DNA of 64,000 bases, taken from positions 1 to 64,000 of the forward strand of contig RKQB01000004.1 in the NCBI GenBank assembly GCA_003797895.1, written 5' to 3'. Shown here one piece after another: positions 57,559 to 64,000 of the stretch (positions are counted from its first letter, which is position 1; each line of letters starts with the position of its first letter). Position numbers and translations under genes: made by a program. Source of the DNA: Cyclobacteriaceae bacterium YHN15 (GTDB lineage: Bacteria; Bacteroidota; Bacteroidia; Cytophagales; Cyclobacteriaceae). The notes below the pieces were generated by a model, which worked only from the letters and a program-made list of their open reading frames with translations, searched no databases and was not told the origin of the DNA.

Positions 57559-58671
57559 TTAAAGATATTTTTCAACGGGTACATAATCCATACCAAAGGC
57601 TTCTGCCACTGCTTTGTAAACGATATCCCCATTGATCACATTTAGTCCTGAAACCAGTTCTGAATTTTCCTGTGCTGCTTTTTTCCAACCTTTATCAGCC
57701 AGTTGAATGGCATAGGGAAGGGTAGCATTGGTCAAAGCAAGAGTAGACGTATAGGGTACGGCTCCGGGCATATTGGCAACACAGTAGTGTACCACATCAT
57801 CTATGATATAAGTTGGATTTTCATGTGTGGTAGGTTTACATGTTTCGATACACCCACCTTGGTCAACAGCCACATCGACCAACACTGTTCCAGGTTTCAT
57901 TTCCTTCAACATGTCTTTGGTAATCAAATGAGGCGCTTTTGCACCTGGTATCAAGACAGCCCCTATGATAAGGTCAGAGTCCTTGATCATTTTTCTGACA
58001 TTGTATTCATTGGACATCATGGTCTTCACATTGGCAGGCATCACATCTGCAAGGTACCTCATTCTTGGAAGAGAAACGTCCATGATAGTAACATCAGCAC
58101 CTAATCCTGCCGCCATCCAAGCTGCCTGGGTGCCCACTATTCCACCTCCTAAAATCAATACTTTGGCTGGAAGAACTCCCGGAACTCCTCCCAAAAGAAT
58201 ACCTCGTCCTTTCAAAGGTTTTTCTAGGTAATTGGCGCCTTTTTGAACAGCCATTCTACCAGCAACTTCAGACATTGGAACGAGCAAGGGGAGACTTCTG
58301 TCCACCTTTTCGACAGTTTCGTAAGCTAAACAAATGGATTTGTTTGCTACCATTGCCTTCGTTAATGGTTCGTAAGAGGCAAAATGGAAATATGTAAATA
58401 AAAGTTGACCTTCTTTAATTAATTTATATTCAGGTTCAATCGGTTCCTTTACCTTGATGATCATTTCCGCTATGCTGTAGACATCCTCAATGTTGGGAAG
58501 AATTGCGGCTCCAGCGGCAGTGTATTCATCATCAGAAAAACCACTTCCTTCTCCAGCAGCATGCTGTATATAAACCTGGTGGCCTCTTTTTATTAATTCT
58601 TTAGCACCTCCTGGGGTTAAGGCTACTCTGTTTTCATTGTTTTTAATTTCCTTGGGAACACCTATGATCAT
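57559..58671 (-). CDS. ald: Alanine dehydrogenase
   Basis: This 370-aa NAD-dependent enzyme interconverts L-alanine and pyruvate plus ammonia. It has the opening MIIGVPKEIKNNENRVALTP with substrate-binding R15, catalytic K75 (IIKVKEP) and H96 (TYFHFAS), and the nucleotide loop VLILGGGIVGTQAAWMA. The length equals that of the Bacillus and Mycobacterium enzymes. The gene is divergent from the E1 gene, and both have recognisable promoters in the 445-nt spacer. Confidence 0.95.
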   Translation of the reverse strand: MIIGVPKEIKNNENRVALTPGGAKELIKRGHQVYIQHAAGEGSGFSDDEYTAAGAAILPNIEDVYSIAEMIIKVKEPIEPEYKLIKEGQLLFTYFHFASYEPLTKAMVANKSICLAYETVEKVDRSLPLLVPMSEVAGRMAVQKGANYLEKPLKGRGILLGGVPGVLPAKVLILGGGIVGTQAAWMAAGLGADVTIMDVSLPRMRYLADVMPANVKTMMSNEYNVRKMIKDSDLIIGAVLIPGAKAPHLITKDMLKEMKPGTVLVDVAVDQGGCIETCKPTTHENPTYIIDDVVHYCVANMPGAVPYTSTLALTNATLPYAIQLADKGWKKAAQENSELVSGLNVINGDIVYKAVAEAFGMDYVPVEKYL

Positions 58672-58705
58672 ATCGTTACAATTTGGGTTTTTTTAAAAGG
58701 TTTCG

Positions 58706-58740
58706 CAAAGATAATAAGTGGATATCTAATCAATACAAAA
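58706..58740 (-). promoter_or_regulatory. Promoter of alanine dehydrogenase gene
   Basis: On the minus strand TATCTTTG (58713-58706) fits TAnnTTTG exactly. A TTG stands 17 nt upstream and a TTTTG 22 nt upstream, both within the range seen for Bacteroidota -33 elements. The start codon is about 35 nt away. Confidence 0.65.
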
Positions 58741-59030
58741 TCAATTAACTTATTTTGAATTGAATAAGAAAATACTAAGTTTTCGAAATTTTATATCTTT
58801 AATAATCCATTAACTTAACTATATTTTAGAAAACCGTTTTTAAAAAATAAAAATTCGGACAATTAGGTGCTATTTGTCTTTAAAAGGATTTCTATGGCAA
58901 AAACACAATTTAACTAATTTTTTTAATCGGTAAATTTGATTAATTAGAAATAAAATTTTGATAATAATTGTTTTTATTATTTAATTCAAAATTTTTTATT
59001 GAAAAAAATATAAATTATTCTGTTTCGAAG

Positions 59031-59061
59031 TTTGTTAAAATCCCAAATTTCCCTATTTTTG
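59031..59061 (+). promoter_or_regulatory. Promoter of the fused E1 gene
   Basis: TTTG (59031-59034), a spacer of exactly 19 nt, then TATTTTTG (59054-59061) is a textbook Bacteroidota -33/-7 pair. Transcription should begin near 59068, about 48 nt before ATG 59116. Confidence 0.75.
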
Positions 59062-59115
59062 GAATACTCGGAAACAGAGTGTCAAAAACCCAAAGTAGCT
59101 TAAGTGACTATTAAA

Positions 59116-61533
59116 ATGACAAATGTGGCGACAATATCAAAAAAAATAAAGACAAAAGTGTTTGATAAAGAGCGGCTTATCAAAGATTTCAGACTTATGT
59201 GGGAAAGCAGGCATGCTTCTTTGATGGGCAGGAAAGAAGTTTTTATGGGTAAAGCGAAATTCGGCATTTTTGGTGATGGGAAGGAGCTTGCTCAGATTGC
59301 TATGGCAAAGCATTTTCAAAATGGAGACTTCAGAGCAGGTTATTACAGAGATCAGACATTCATGTTGGCTATAGGTCAATTGACAATTAAAGAGTATTTT
59401 GCGCAATTATATGCGCATACCTCCGTGGATGCTGAGCCTGCTTCGGCAGGCAGGTTGATGAACGGGCATTTCGCTACCCGTTCTTTACATGATGACGGGA
59501 CATGGAAGGATTTGGCCAATCTTAAAAATTCCTCCGCTGACATTTCACCGACAGCAGGCCAAATGCCAAAATTGTTGGGGCTTGCCTATGCTTCAAAACT
59601 TTACCGTCAAAACCCTGGGTTAAAAGAATTCGGCCAATTCAGTAAGGAAGGGAATGAAGTAGCTTGGGGGACAATTGGAAATGCTTCTACTTCGGAAGGT
59701 ATGTTTTTCGAAACGATTAATGCAGCGGGTGTACTACAGGTACCCATGGTGATTTCAATTTGGGATGATGGTTATGGTATTTCCGTTCCCAATGAGTATC
59801 ACACCACAAAGGGAAGTATTTCCGAAATATTGAAGGGGCTGCAAAGAAATGATGATCAAAAAGGATATGAGATTTTTGTGGTGAAGGGATGGGATTATGA
59901 AGCCTTGGATAGAACCTATGAAAATGCAGCGAGGATTGCCAGGGAAGAACATGTCCCTGTGATGATCCACGTGATTGAGATGACCCAGCCACAAGGGCAC
60001 TCTACTTCAGGTTCTCATGAAAGATATAAATCAAAAGAAAGACTGGAATGGGAAAAAGAGCATGATTGTACTTTACAATTCCGGAAATTTTTAGAGGAAA
60101 AAGGCTTAGTTTCCTCTGAAGAATTGGATCAGGTCGAACAGGAAGCCAAAGCATTTGTAAAAAGGGAAAAAGATGCTGCATGGCATGCATTTTCTTCAGA
60201 TATTAAAACTGAGCTCAAGGAGGCAGTTCAATTGATTAAATCAGTATCCAATAGTTCTTCCAACTCCGCCTTATTGGTGAGTTTGGCAGATGATTTAACC
60301 AAAACGCTGAACCCTATTCGCAAGGACGTAATCAGTACAGTCAGAAGAGCCCTGTGGGCTATGAGGACAGATTCGGAAAATTTGAAATCAGGGCTCAGAA
60401 CTTGGTACGAAAATCAACAGAATTTAAATGAGGACAGATATAGTAGCCATTTATATTCACAATCAAAGTATTCATCAGAAAGCATTGATTCAGTGCCTGT
60501 CCAATATGCCCCTGAAGCTCCCTTGGTAGATGGAAGGGAAGTATTGCAGGCATGCTTCGATCATCTTCTGACCAATGACCCGAGGTTTTTTGCATTTGGC
60601 GAAGATGTAGGAAAGATAGGTGATGTGAACCAGGCATTTGCGGGTTTACAGGCTAAGCATGGAGAGTTCAGAGTTACTGACACAAGTATCAGGGAAGTGA
60701 CAATCATAGGACAGGGAATTGGAGCAGCTATGAGAGGTCTAAGGCCTATGGCTGAAATCCAATATTTGGATTATATTCATTATGCGCTGATGACACTTTC
60801 CGATGATTTGGCCTGCCTTCACTACAGGACCAAAGGAGGACAAAAAGCACCATTGATCGTAAGAACCAGAGGCCATCGATTAGAGGGTGTATGGCACGCC
60901 GGATCTCCAATTGGTATGTTATTGCATTCTTTAAGGGGTATACTGATCTGTGTTCCCAGAAACATGACACAAGCGGCCGGTATGTACAATACGCTGATGC
61001 AATCAGATGAACCCGCTTTGGTCATCGAATGTCTTAATGGGTATAGGATAAAGGAAAAAATGCCTTCCAATGTAGGGGAGTTCAGTGTTAAATTAGGTAG
61101 ACCTGAAATCTTAAGAGAAGGAACTGACATTACTGTAGTTACTTACGGTTCTATGTGCCGGATTGTTGAGGAGGCCGCTGAGGAACTAGCTTCAATGGGA
61201 ATTGAAGTGGAAGTGATTGATGTTCAAACATTACTTCCTTTTGATGTGGATCAAATGATCAAAGACTCTATTAAGAAAACGAATAGGGTGTTATTTGCGG
61301 ATGAAGACGTTCCTGGAGGGGCTTCTGCCTACATGATGCAAAAAGTAGTGGAAGACCAAAACGCCTATTATTATTTGGATTCCCAACCTGCCACCTTGGC
61401 AGCAAAAGACCACAGACCTGCTTATTCTTCGGATGGAGATTATTTTTCAAAGCCTTCTGTTGATGATGTGGTAGAAAAGGTTTATGGAATTATGCATGAA
61501 GCCAATCCCAAAAAGTATCCACAAATTCTTTGA
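59116..61533 (+). CDS. 2-Oxoacid dehydrogenase E1, alpha and beta fused (branched-chain type)
   Basis: This 805-aa thiamine-diphosphate enzyme joins an E1-alpha-like half (to about residue 400, with GTIGNASTSEGMFFETINAA and DDGYGISVPNEYHTT) to an E1-beta-like half. The beta half starts near residue 465 and includes FAFGEDVGKIGDVNQAF, VTDTSIREVTIIGQGIGAAM and DVQTLLPFDVDQMI. Such fusions in Bacteroidota are annotated as branched-chain 2-oxoacid dehydrogenase E1. ATG 59116 is preferred over GTG 59104. The E2 and E3 genes are not here. The enzyme supplies branched acyl-CoA, which fits IcmF nearby and iso-fatty-acid lipids. Confidence 0.9.
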   Translation: MTNVATISKKIKTKVFDKERLIKDFRLMWESRHASLMGRKEVFMGKAKFGIFGDGKELAQIAMAKHFQNGDFRAGYYRDQTFMLAIGQLTIKEYFAQLYAHTSVDAEPASAGRLMNGHFATRSLHDDGTWKDLANLKNSSADISPTAGQMPKLLGLAYASKLYRQNPGLKEFGQFSKEGNEVAWGTIGNASTSEGMFFETINAAGVLQVPMVISIWDDGYGISVPNEYHTTKGSISEILKGLQRNDDQKGYEIFVVKGWDYEALDRTYENAARIAREEHVPVMIHVIEMTQPQGHSTSGSHERYKSKERLEWEKEHDCTLQFRKFLEEKGLVSSEELDQVEQEAKAFVKREKDAAWHAFSSDIKTELKEAVQLIKSVSNSSSNSALLVSLADDLTKTLNPIRKDVISTVRRALWAMRTDSENLKSGLRTWYENQQNLNEDRYSSHLYSQSKYSSESIDSVPVQYAPEAPLVDGREVLQACFDHLLTNDPRFFAFGEDVGKIGDVNQAFAGLQAKHGEFRVTDTSIREVTIIGQGIGAAMRGLRPMAEIQYLDYIHYALMTLSDDLACLHYRTKGGQKAPLIVRTRGHRLEGVWHAGSPIGMLLHSLRGILICVPRNMTQAAGMYNTLMQSDEPALVIECLNGYRIKEKMPSNVGEFSVKLGRPEILREGTDITVVTYGSMCRIVEEAAEELASMGIEVEVIDVQTLLPFDVDQMIKDSIKKTNRVLFADEDVPGGASAYMMQKVVEDQNAYYYLDSQPATLAAKDHRPAYSSDGDYFSKPSVDDVVEKVYGIMHEANPKKYPQIL

Positions 61534-61557
61534 AGTAGGTTTTGAGTGAAATATTGA

Positions 61558-61587
61558 AAGGCGCTATTTATACATAGTGCCTTTTTT
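61558..61587 (+). terminator. Terminator after the E1 gene
   Basis: AAGGCGCTAT pairs with ATAGTGCCTT (10 bp with one G-T pair, 6-nt loop) and is followed by a T-run. It is 24 nt after the stop codon. Confidence 0.85.
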
Positions 61588-61722
61588 GGTTTTTTGACAC
61601 CTTCTACAGTTGAGAAATTCTCATTACTAACAATTATAAATCGTTGAATTCCGGAATTTACCTTCTTATAGAAACAGTGTTTGACAAGATCTTTTTATAG
61701 GGGTTGAATACTGCCAATTTTT

Positions 61723-62391
61723 TTACCTAGTGATTTGATTTAGGGTTACTTCCGGGCTGGAAACCACATTACTTTTATTTAGTGCTCTGTCCTGAATCTG
61801 TATATCTATTCGGATGGTATCTGTCCTGAAAATGGATTGCCATCCAAATGAAAGCATGGAATATTGAAGGGTTCCCTCTACAGGTTGACCGTTTGCACTG
61901 TTAAAAACCCGTGGGAATCTCCCATTAAAGGTGGTGAAAAAAGGAGGTTCTTCCCATCTAAATTCATTGAAAACGCCGTTTCTTTTGATGAAAAACCTTA
62001 TAAAAATATTGTTATGATCCGGGTTTTGTTCCACCCATACCGTGTCCCTGACGACGGTGTTGTTTACAAGAGGATTGATTGCCCAATCCAATGGATTGAA
62101 TGAAGGGGCTTCGGGAGGCCTTGTAGCATAAGTGATCAAATTGCCGGCAGCATTTCTTCTAAAATTCAGAGGTTGAAAAGGCGGATCTATATCTGTGGGG
62201 TTGAGGCCTAAATCTCCTTCTGCATCTTTGAAAGCAATGGAAACGATAAGAGAATCAGAACCCGCAGTATTTACAAATCGCATGTCCTCAAAAGCAATTT
62301 CCGGTACAGTGGGAAAATTGTCAGGTGGAGACACACAGGCAGATACTAAGGAAATAAATAATATATAAATATAATTTTTTACACTGGCCAT
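61723..62391 (-). CDS. Lipoprotein of unknown function
   Basis: This 222-aa protein has a signal peptide ending in the lipobox VSAC (C19). The rest is beta-rich, with an AFKDAEGDLGL segment near residue 53 resembling Ig-like or calcium-binding turns of Bacteroidota surface lipoproteins. I know no function. It is divergent from the LuxE-like gene by about 70 nt. A TACTTTAG box directly abuts the ATG, so the annotated start and the promoter cannot both be in their usual places. Confidence 0.7.
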   Translation of the reverse strand: MASVKNYIYILFISLVSACVSPPDNFPTVPEIAFEDMRFVNTAGSDSLIVSIAFKDAEGDLGLNPTDIDPPFQPLNFRRNAAGNLITYATRPPEAPSFNPLDWAINPLVNNTVVRDTVWVEQNPDHNNIFIRFFIKRNGVFNEFRWEEPPFFTTFNGRFPRVFNSANGQPVEGTLQYSMLSFGWQSIFRTDTIRIDIQIQDRALNKSNVVSSPEVTLNQITR

Positions 62392-62464
62392 GCTAAAGTA
62401 AATTTACGTCAAATCGTGCAAGTAGGTAAAATTGCTCAATTTTCAGTTGACAAATTATAAAACG

Positions 62465-63460
62465 ATGAATTATTTCAAAAGTTTTCAAGAGGATATACTC
62501 AATTTAAATATAAAAAATTTTGAAGAGAAAGCACTTGAACTTTTTTCCCATCAGGCCAGATATAATACTGTTTATAGCGATTATATCAAATATAGAGGAA
62601 TAGCAATTTCCTCTATAAAAAATATAGAAGATATACCCTTTTTGCCCATTAAATTCTTTAAGGATTTTCCTGTGGTTACCGGAGAAATGGCATCATTTCA
62701 GGGGTATTTTTCGAGCAGTGGCACCACAGGAGCGATTACCTCGAAGCATTATTTTTGGTCAGAGGAATTTTATTTGCACCATTCTTTAAATCTATTTGAA
62801 AAAGAATATGGTAGTATTACGGACTATCATATCTTGGCATTATTACCATCCTATCTTGAGAGAAAAGGTAGTTCACTCGTCCGTATGGCTGAGTATTTTA
62901 TCCAAAAGACAGGTTCTGAATTTTCCGGTTTTTATTTGTACAATCATGAAGATTTAATCAAAACCATGGAAGTGCTGAAAAAAGATGAAAAGAAGGTTAT
63001 TTTATTGGGAGTGACATTTGCTTTACTGGATTTAGCTGATGGTAAGTTGAATATTCCTCTTTTTGATAATTTGATTGTAATGGAAACCGGTGGAATGAAA
63101 GGAAGGAGAAGGGAGATGATCAGGGAAGAAGTACATGCGATTTTAAAACGCGCTTTTGGGGTGAATCATATTCATTCAGAATATGGGATGACTGAATTGA
63201 TGTCCCAAGCTTATTCAAAAAGTGAGGGCAAATATAATATTCCCTTTAGCATGCGCGTTATGGTCAGAGATATCAATGATCCATTGTCTTATTCCAATCG
63301 AAAGCAGGGGGGTATCAATATCATAGATTTGGCTAATTTTCATTCCTGTGCCTTTATCGAAACCCAGGATTTGGGGCAAATAGACCGGCAGAACAAGCTT
63401 GAGGTTTTGGGCCGATTTGATAATAGTGAGGTAAGAGGATGTAATTTAATGGTCAATTAA
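62465..63460 (+). CDS. LuxE-like acyl-protein synthetase family protein
   Basis: This 331-aa protein starts at ATG 62465; a TTG at 62432 would add 11 residues. It has FLPIKFFKDFPVVTGE, the nucleotide-binding SSSGTTGAITSKHYFW (about 85-100), VMETGGMKGRRREM and SEYGMTELMSQAYS, matching the LuxE/acyl-adenylate-forming family. LuxE activates fatty acids in bioluminescent bacteria. No other lux gene is present, so luminescence is not implied; it may activate an aryl or acyl acid. A promoter for the next gene overlaps its 3' end. Confidence 0.82.
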   Translation: MNYFKSFQEDILNLNIKNFEEKALELFSHQARYNTVYSDYIKYRGIAISSIKNIEDIPFLPIKFFKDFPVVTGEMASFQGYFSSSGTTGAITSKHYFWSEEFYLHHSLNLFEKEYGSITDYHILALLPSYLERKGSSLVRMAEYFIQKTGSEFSGFYLYNHEDLIKTMEVLKKDEKKVILLGVTFALLDLADGKLNIPLFDNLIVMETGGMKGRRREMIREEVHAILKRAFGVNHIHSEYGMTELMSQAYSKSEGKYNIPFSMRVMVRDINDPLSYSNRKQGGINIIDLANFHSCAFIETQDLGQIDRQNKLEVLGRFDNSEVRGCNLMVN

Positions 63461-63492
63461 TTTTGTAATCCTTTAATTATTAAACATATTTG
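63461..63492 (+). promoter_or_regulatory. Candidate promoter for the 39-aa lipoprotein gene
   Basis: TTTTG (63461-63465), 19 nt, then CATATTTG (63485-63492), one mismatch from TAnnTTTG. The predicted start is about 13 nt before ATG 63512. Confidence 0.55.
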
Positions 63493-63511
63493 ATTTTAAA
63501 ATTTGAAAAGC

Positions 63512-63631
63512 ATGAAAAGATTAGCAGTAGTTTTGATGGCTCTTGGACTTTTGGCCCTTGGCGCTTGCGCATCGAGCAAACCATGTCCTGCTTATGCCAA
63601 AGCAGTTGACAGTAAGGAAATTAAAGGATAA
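63512..63631 (+). CDS. Very small lipoprotein, 39 aa
   Basis: The frame encodes MKRLAVVLMALGLLALGAC followed by a 20-residue mature part, ASSKPCPAYAKAVDSKEIKG. The lipobox LGAC is clear. A promoter lies just upstream and a strong terminator begins at its stop codon, so it appears to be a self-contained gene. Similar tiny lipoproteins occur in Bacteroidota without known function. A second Cys (C24) could form a disulfide. Confidence 0.72.
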   Translation: MKRLAVVLMALGLLALGACASSKPCPAYAKAVDSKEIKG

Positions 63632-63667
63632 AAAATATGCTGACCTCAGTAGTCAGCATATTTTTTT
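63631..63667. terminator. Bidirectional terminator overlapping the regulator's 3' end
   Basis: AAAAATATGCTGAC and GTCAGCATATTTTT form a 14-bp perfect stem with a 7-nt loop and flanking A- and T-runs. The stem contains the last codons and stop (63646-63648) of the minus-strand gene, so one sequence both encodes protein and terminates two converging transcripts. Confidence 0.88.
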
Positions 63668-64000
63668 ACATCTTCCAAGCCAATTGTTTTGTCTCCTAAG
63701 ATTACCAACCTTTCAACCACATTCCGTAATTCCCGAATATTTCCTGTCCATGGAAATTCCTGTAATTTTGCTATAGCATCATTACTCATTTCTTTTTTTG
63801 CTGTACCATATTCATTGGATATGTCTTCAAGAAATTTATCTACTAAAAGAGGGATATCTTCTTTCCTATCTTTCAATGCAGGCACCTGTATCAAAATTAC
63901 ACTCAATCTGTGATATAGGTCCTCTCTGAAATTGCCATCTTCAATCTCCTTTTTTAAATCCTTGTTTGTAGCAGCCAGTACCCTCACATCTACTTTTATG
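63646..64000 (-). CDS. Sigma-54-dependent activator, C-terminal part (5' end outside window)
   Basis: 117 residues are visible, running off the right edge. They hold the second half of the AAA+ domain: [13 protein letters not shown] (sensor 1 region), [12 protein letters not shown] (arginine finger), [20 protein letters not shown] (sensor 2). The protein ends 12-15 residues later at KKYADY. No Fis-type helix-turn-helix follows, so it apparently lacks the usual DNA-binding domain, as some activators do. The receiver or sensor domain would lie beyond the window. Confidence 0.85.
   Translation of the reverse strand, partial: IKVDVRVLAATNKDLKKEIEDGNFREDLYHRLSVILIQVPALKDRKEDIPLLVDKFLEDISNEYGTAKKEMSNDAIAKLQEFPWTGNIRELRNVVERLVILGDKTIGLEDVKKYADY

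Larger units (their letters stand above)
58672..59115. other. Intergenic region with divergent promoters (ald / E1)
   Basis: This 444-nt stretch is extremely AT-rich and has no coding frame. A minus-strand promoter lies at 58706-58740 and a plus-strand promoter at 59031-59061. The middle (about 58745-59030) holds only A- and T-tracts, with no repeat or RNA structure I can support. Confidence 0.7.

Overview
The window looks like a chromosome segment of a Bacteroidota bacterium, most likely a Cytophagia member close to the Cyclobacteriaceae (Algoriphagus/Belliella type). This placement is an inference from gene families, not a database match. Supporting signs are promoter boxes of the Bacteroidota type (TTG, about 19 nt, TAnnTTTG), few Shine-Dalgarno sites, an Hc1-type histone H1-like protein, a fused E1 alpha-beta 2-oxoacid dehydrogenase, GH97, an alpha-oxoamine synthase of the sphingolipid/sulfonolipid type, IcmF and AT-rich DNA. 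I see no tRNA, rRNA, CRISPR array, insertion sequence or phage gene.

Positions 1-34231 are one long plus-strand surface-polysaccharide locus. It opens with a multi-SLBB export protein and two UDP-sugar dehydrogenases (UDP-GlcA and a UDP-HexNAcA). Next comes an essentially complete nonulosonic (legionaminic-type) acid cassette: dehydratase, aminotransferase, PglD/NeuD acyltransferase, NeuB, GNAT, NeuC, PIG-L deacetylase, CBS-nucleotidyltransferase and CMP transferase. A very AT-rich block (about 14.2-25.0 kb) follows, with flippase, Wzz-like protein, Wzy candidate, glycosyltransferases, two hexapeptide acyltransferases and a PL6-like lyase lipoprotein. The locus then has an MDR/Gfo-Idh-MocA fusion, a heparinase II/III-like protein without signal peptide, a WbuB-type glycosyltransferase and a Wzi-like outer-membrane protein. 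It closes with rfbA, rfbC and rfbD (rfbB is absent) and a terminator. Many genes overlap by 1-17 nt and several use TTG or GTG starts, which suggests one long transcript. Together these genes could make nucleotide sugars, build an acidic repeat unit, flip and polymerise it, and export and anchor the product.

Positions 34.4-46.0 kb hold housekeeping genes: an M1 metallopeptidase, a 57-aa Hc1-like protein, an alpha-oxoamine synthase, a biotin carboxylase with DUF1015 and Maf, a minus-strand operon of sdaAB, TolC and an HlyD adaptor, and a class IV aminotransferase.

Positions 46.0-64.0 kb hold a GH97 glycosidase, an overlapping minus-strand operon (M50-CBS protease, P-type ATPase, CoA transferase), the B12-dependent mutase fusion IcmF with a small 2Fe-2S thioredoxin-like protein, alanine dehydrogenase, the fused E1 of branched-chain 2-oxoacid dehydrogenase, an unknown lipoprotein, a LuxE-like protein, a 39-aa lipoprotein and the 3' end of a sigma-54 activator. 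IcmF, E1 and alanine dehydrogenase point to branched-chain amino and fatty acid metabolism.
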